Shown here piece after piece: positions 3,934-5,339 of a stretch of 5,339 bases of DNA. Numbering within the stretch: position 1 is the stretch's first letter; each line of letters opens with the position of its first letter. The position numbers and the translations under genes were made by a program. Source of the DNA: Bacteroidales bacterium H10 (GTDB taxonomy: Bacteria > Bacteroidota > Bacteroidia > Bacteroidales > Muribaculaceae). The notes below the pieces were generated by a model. The model did no database searches and had not been told where the DNA came from. It saw nothing but the letters and a program-made list of their open reading frames with translations. The DNA is taken from NCBI GenBank assembly GCA_001701295.1, contig DAAV01000129.1:9776-15114 (forward strand), read 5' to 3'.

Positions 3934-5339
3934 CTGCGTTTGAGGAAAAGGCGTTCGAAGAGCGCTTTGTCAGGAACTTCCGAGGCACGGATACGGGCAC
4001 GTATCCGAGTCCACATCATGTAATAATTGCCTTTCCCTATCGACAGCAACAGACATATGGACTGACTTGACAAGCCTGCTAAAGAGCAGAGCATCAGCCG
4101 CACATACTGTTCGTTGAATTTCGGGAACTGTCTGCGTATCTTTGTGGCGATCCCGTCGTTGCGCTCGTTGAGTCTCTTTTCTATTTCATCGAATATATCA
4201 CCGCTTCGCAACGACCTTAGCTCGCGGTTGAACTCATCCTCGATATCATGTAACTCGGTTTCATCCGTAACTTTGAAATATTCACGGCTTATCTGGTTTA
4301 GTTTCTGCATGTAGAAATCGAGTATCACATTGGCCCATCTGTCATTGTCGTTCTCTTCGCCCGGTGTGGGCTTGTCGGTTTCAGGCATGACATGCTGAGC
4401 CCCTGCAATCAGGGCTACATCTTTTATCTCGTTTTCCGCCTTGAGGGTTTTCGACTTCCGGTAATATCTGAACAACAGCGCGGCAAGAAGCGCGAGCAGC
4501 AATATGGCTGCACAGACTGTCGTGACTATCAGTAGACGCCGGTGCTTTTCCCGGGCGTCGCGGGCTTTCCTTTCATAGAATGTGCGCTCCACGAATTCAA
4601 GCGAATTCGACAGAGACGTTCCTGCCTTGTCGTATTCAAGATCACGAATATGTTTGCCGGCTTCAAGCGCAAGATTATAATTCTTGTCCCGTTCATGCAT
4701 GTCGGCCATACATTCCCAATATTGTATGTCGTTTTGCGCTTCCGGAGTGTTGAAATATGCGTGCGCGCTGTCGGGCATCGCATTGCGATAATATATCTCG
4801 CCGATGTGTACGGAATCGGCGGAATTCATCATCTCTTTCCGCATATCGCTTCCTATGGCCCTGAAATGCCCCAGAGCTTTGGCATACAGGAAGTTATAGT
4901 GCGCCATTTCCATGCTGTCGTCCGAGGTCAGGGAGAGGGCCTTTTTCATGAGCATATGTGCGGAATCGTTGTCTTCATGTGAGAATTCGCTCGCAAGATC
5001 CATGGTGGCATAGAACGCATTATTGCGGTAACCGGAATTCTCATATGTTTCCGCAGCGTTCCGACGGTGGATTCTCGCCTCTTTGAGATTGAATACGCTT
5101 CTGTAGGCATCCGCAAGCAGTTCATGTGCACGGGCTTTAAAAAGTGCGTTTCCGTTTCTGCCGATAAGGTCTATGGCTGTCAGGGCCTCCTCGACCGCCT
5201 TGTGTGTCCTTCCGGCATTGAACGCTGCGAGTCCCGAATAATACCGGGCCTCCACTTCATGCACCCTGTCGCCGTCTGAACGGAAATATCTTATAGCCTC
5301 CTCAATGGCGGCCGTATCTTCAAATACAATGTGAGCTTT
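3918..5339 (-). CDS. TPR-type membrane-bound regulator with C-terminal helix-turn-helix, 5'-truncated by the window edge
   Basis: The frame runs off the right edge; the GTG at 5262-5264 is only an internal codon, because 25 further codons read through with matching helical character (AIEEAIRYF). Numbering from that Val, residues 1 to about 235 are Ala- and Tyr-rich helix pairs typical of degenerate TPR repeats (for example ARYYSGLAAFNAGRTHKAVE), expected to be periplasmic. A basic patch (REKHRR) precedes one membrane helix at about 244-266, followed by RYYRKSK, so the C-terminus should be cytoplasmic. Residues about 306-375 are charged helices with coiled-coil character. Residues about 380-426 (FPKF, then LAGLSSQSICLLLSIGKGN, then RIRARIRAS) resemble the LuxR/sigma-region-4-like HTH at the end of many Bacteroidetes TPR-TM proteins. 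It is probably a one-component regulator linking an envelope signal to transcription. Target genes are unknown; there is no histidine kinase or receiver domain. The HTH is divergent, so loss of DNA binding is possible. Confidence 0.82.
   Translation of the reverse strand, partial: KAHIVFEDTAAIEEAIRYFRSDGDRVHEVEARYYSGLAAFNAGRTHKAVEEALTAIDLIGRNGNALFKARAHELLADAYRSVFNLKEARIHRRNAAETYENSGYRNNAFYATMDLASEFSHEDNDSAHMLMKKALSLTSDDSMEMAHYNFLYAKALGHFRAIGSDMRKEMMNSADSVHIGEIYYRNAMPDSAHAYFNTPEAQNDIQYWECMADMHERDKNYNLALEAGKHIRDLEYDKAGTSLSNSLEFVERTFYERKARDAREKHRRLLIVTTVCAAILLLALLAALLFRYYRKSKTLKAENEIKDVALIAGAQHVMPETDKPTPGEENDNDRWANVILDFYMQKLNQISREYFKVTDETELHDIEDEFNRELRSLRSGDIFDEIEKRLNERNDGIATKIRRQFPKFNEQYVRLMLCSLAGLSSQSICLLLSIGKGNYYMMWTRIRARIRASEVPDKALFERLFLKRSGTPA

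Overview
The window reads as a chromosomal segment of a gut-type Bacteroidales bacterium, perhaps Muribaculaceae or a close relative. The evidence is three copies of the Bacteroidetes primary-sigma promoter (TTG/TTTG, a 20-21 base gap, then TAnnTTTG), a GH13 amylase with a Bacteroidetes-style region IV (ESHDEQRL) and a possible type IX secretion sorting tail, a conserved coiled-coil/beta protein of a kind familiar from Bacteroides, and a TPR-membrane-HTH regulator. The family-level placement is inference. Nothing marks the segment as a mobile element: no integrase, transposase, CRISPR array or att-like duplication was seen.

Layout, left to right. (1) Positions 2-1369, plus strand: the 3' part of a secreted GH13 alpha-amylase-family enzyme, cut by the left edge, followed by a long AT-rich hairpin (1400-1444). 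(2) Positions 1476-1845: a self-contained single-gene unit with a consensus promoter, a 70-residue acidic lipoprotein whose codon use differs from its neighbours, and a strong intrinsic terminator. (3) Positions 1916-3120: a second consensus promoter with a very short leader drives a membrane-anchored coiled-coil protein. A third promoter starts immediately after that gene's stop codon and drives tRNA-Gln(TTG), which ends in a strong terminator. The 5' leader of the tRNA (2930-2991) can itself fold into a compact structure with tRNA-like proportions. (4) Positions 3121-3302: a non-coding gap with two overlapping GC-rich hairpins and no consensus promoter. (5) Positions 3303-3884, plus strand: a secreted His/Arg/Asn-rich protein with a proline run and an aromatic C-terminal domain. 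(6) Positions 3918-5339, minus strand and cut by the right edge: a TPR protein with one membrane segment and a C-terminal LuxR-like helix-turn-helix. It converges on gene 5, and its stop codon lies in the loop of the hairpin between them.

The genes look like neighbouring independent units, not one pathway: each plus-strand gene or tRNA has its own promoter or terminator signals. Most proteins are directed to the envelope or exported (secreted amylase, lipoprotein, inner-membrane coiled-coil protein, secreted basic protein, membrane-bound regulator). The items most worth a second look are the folded tRNA-Gln leader, the small lipoprotein with signs of high expression, the His-rich exported protein and the membrane-bound HTH regulator.
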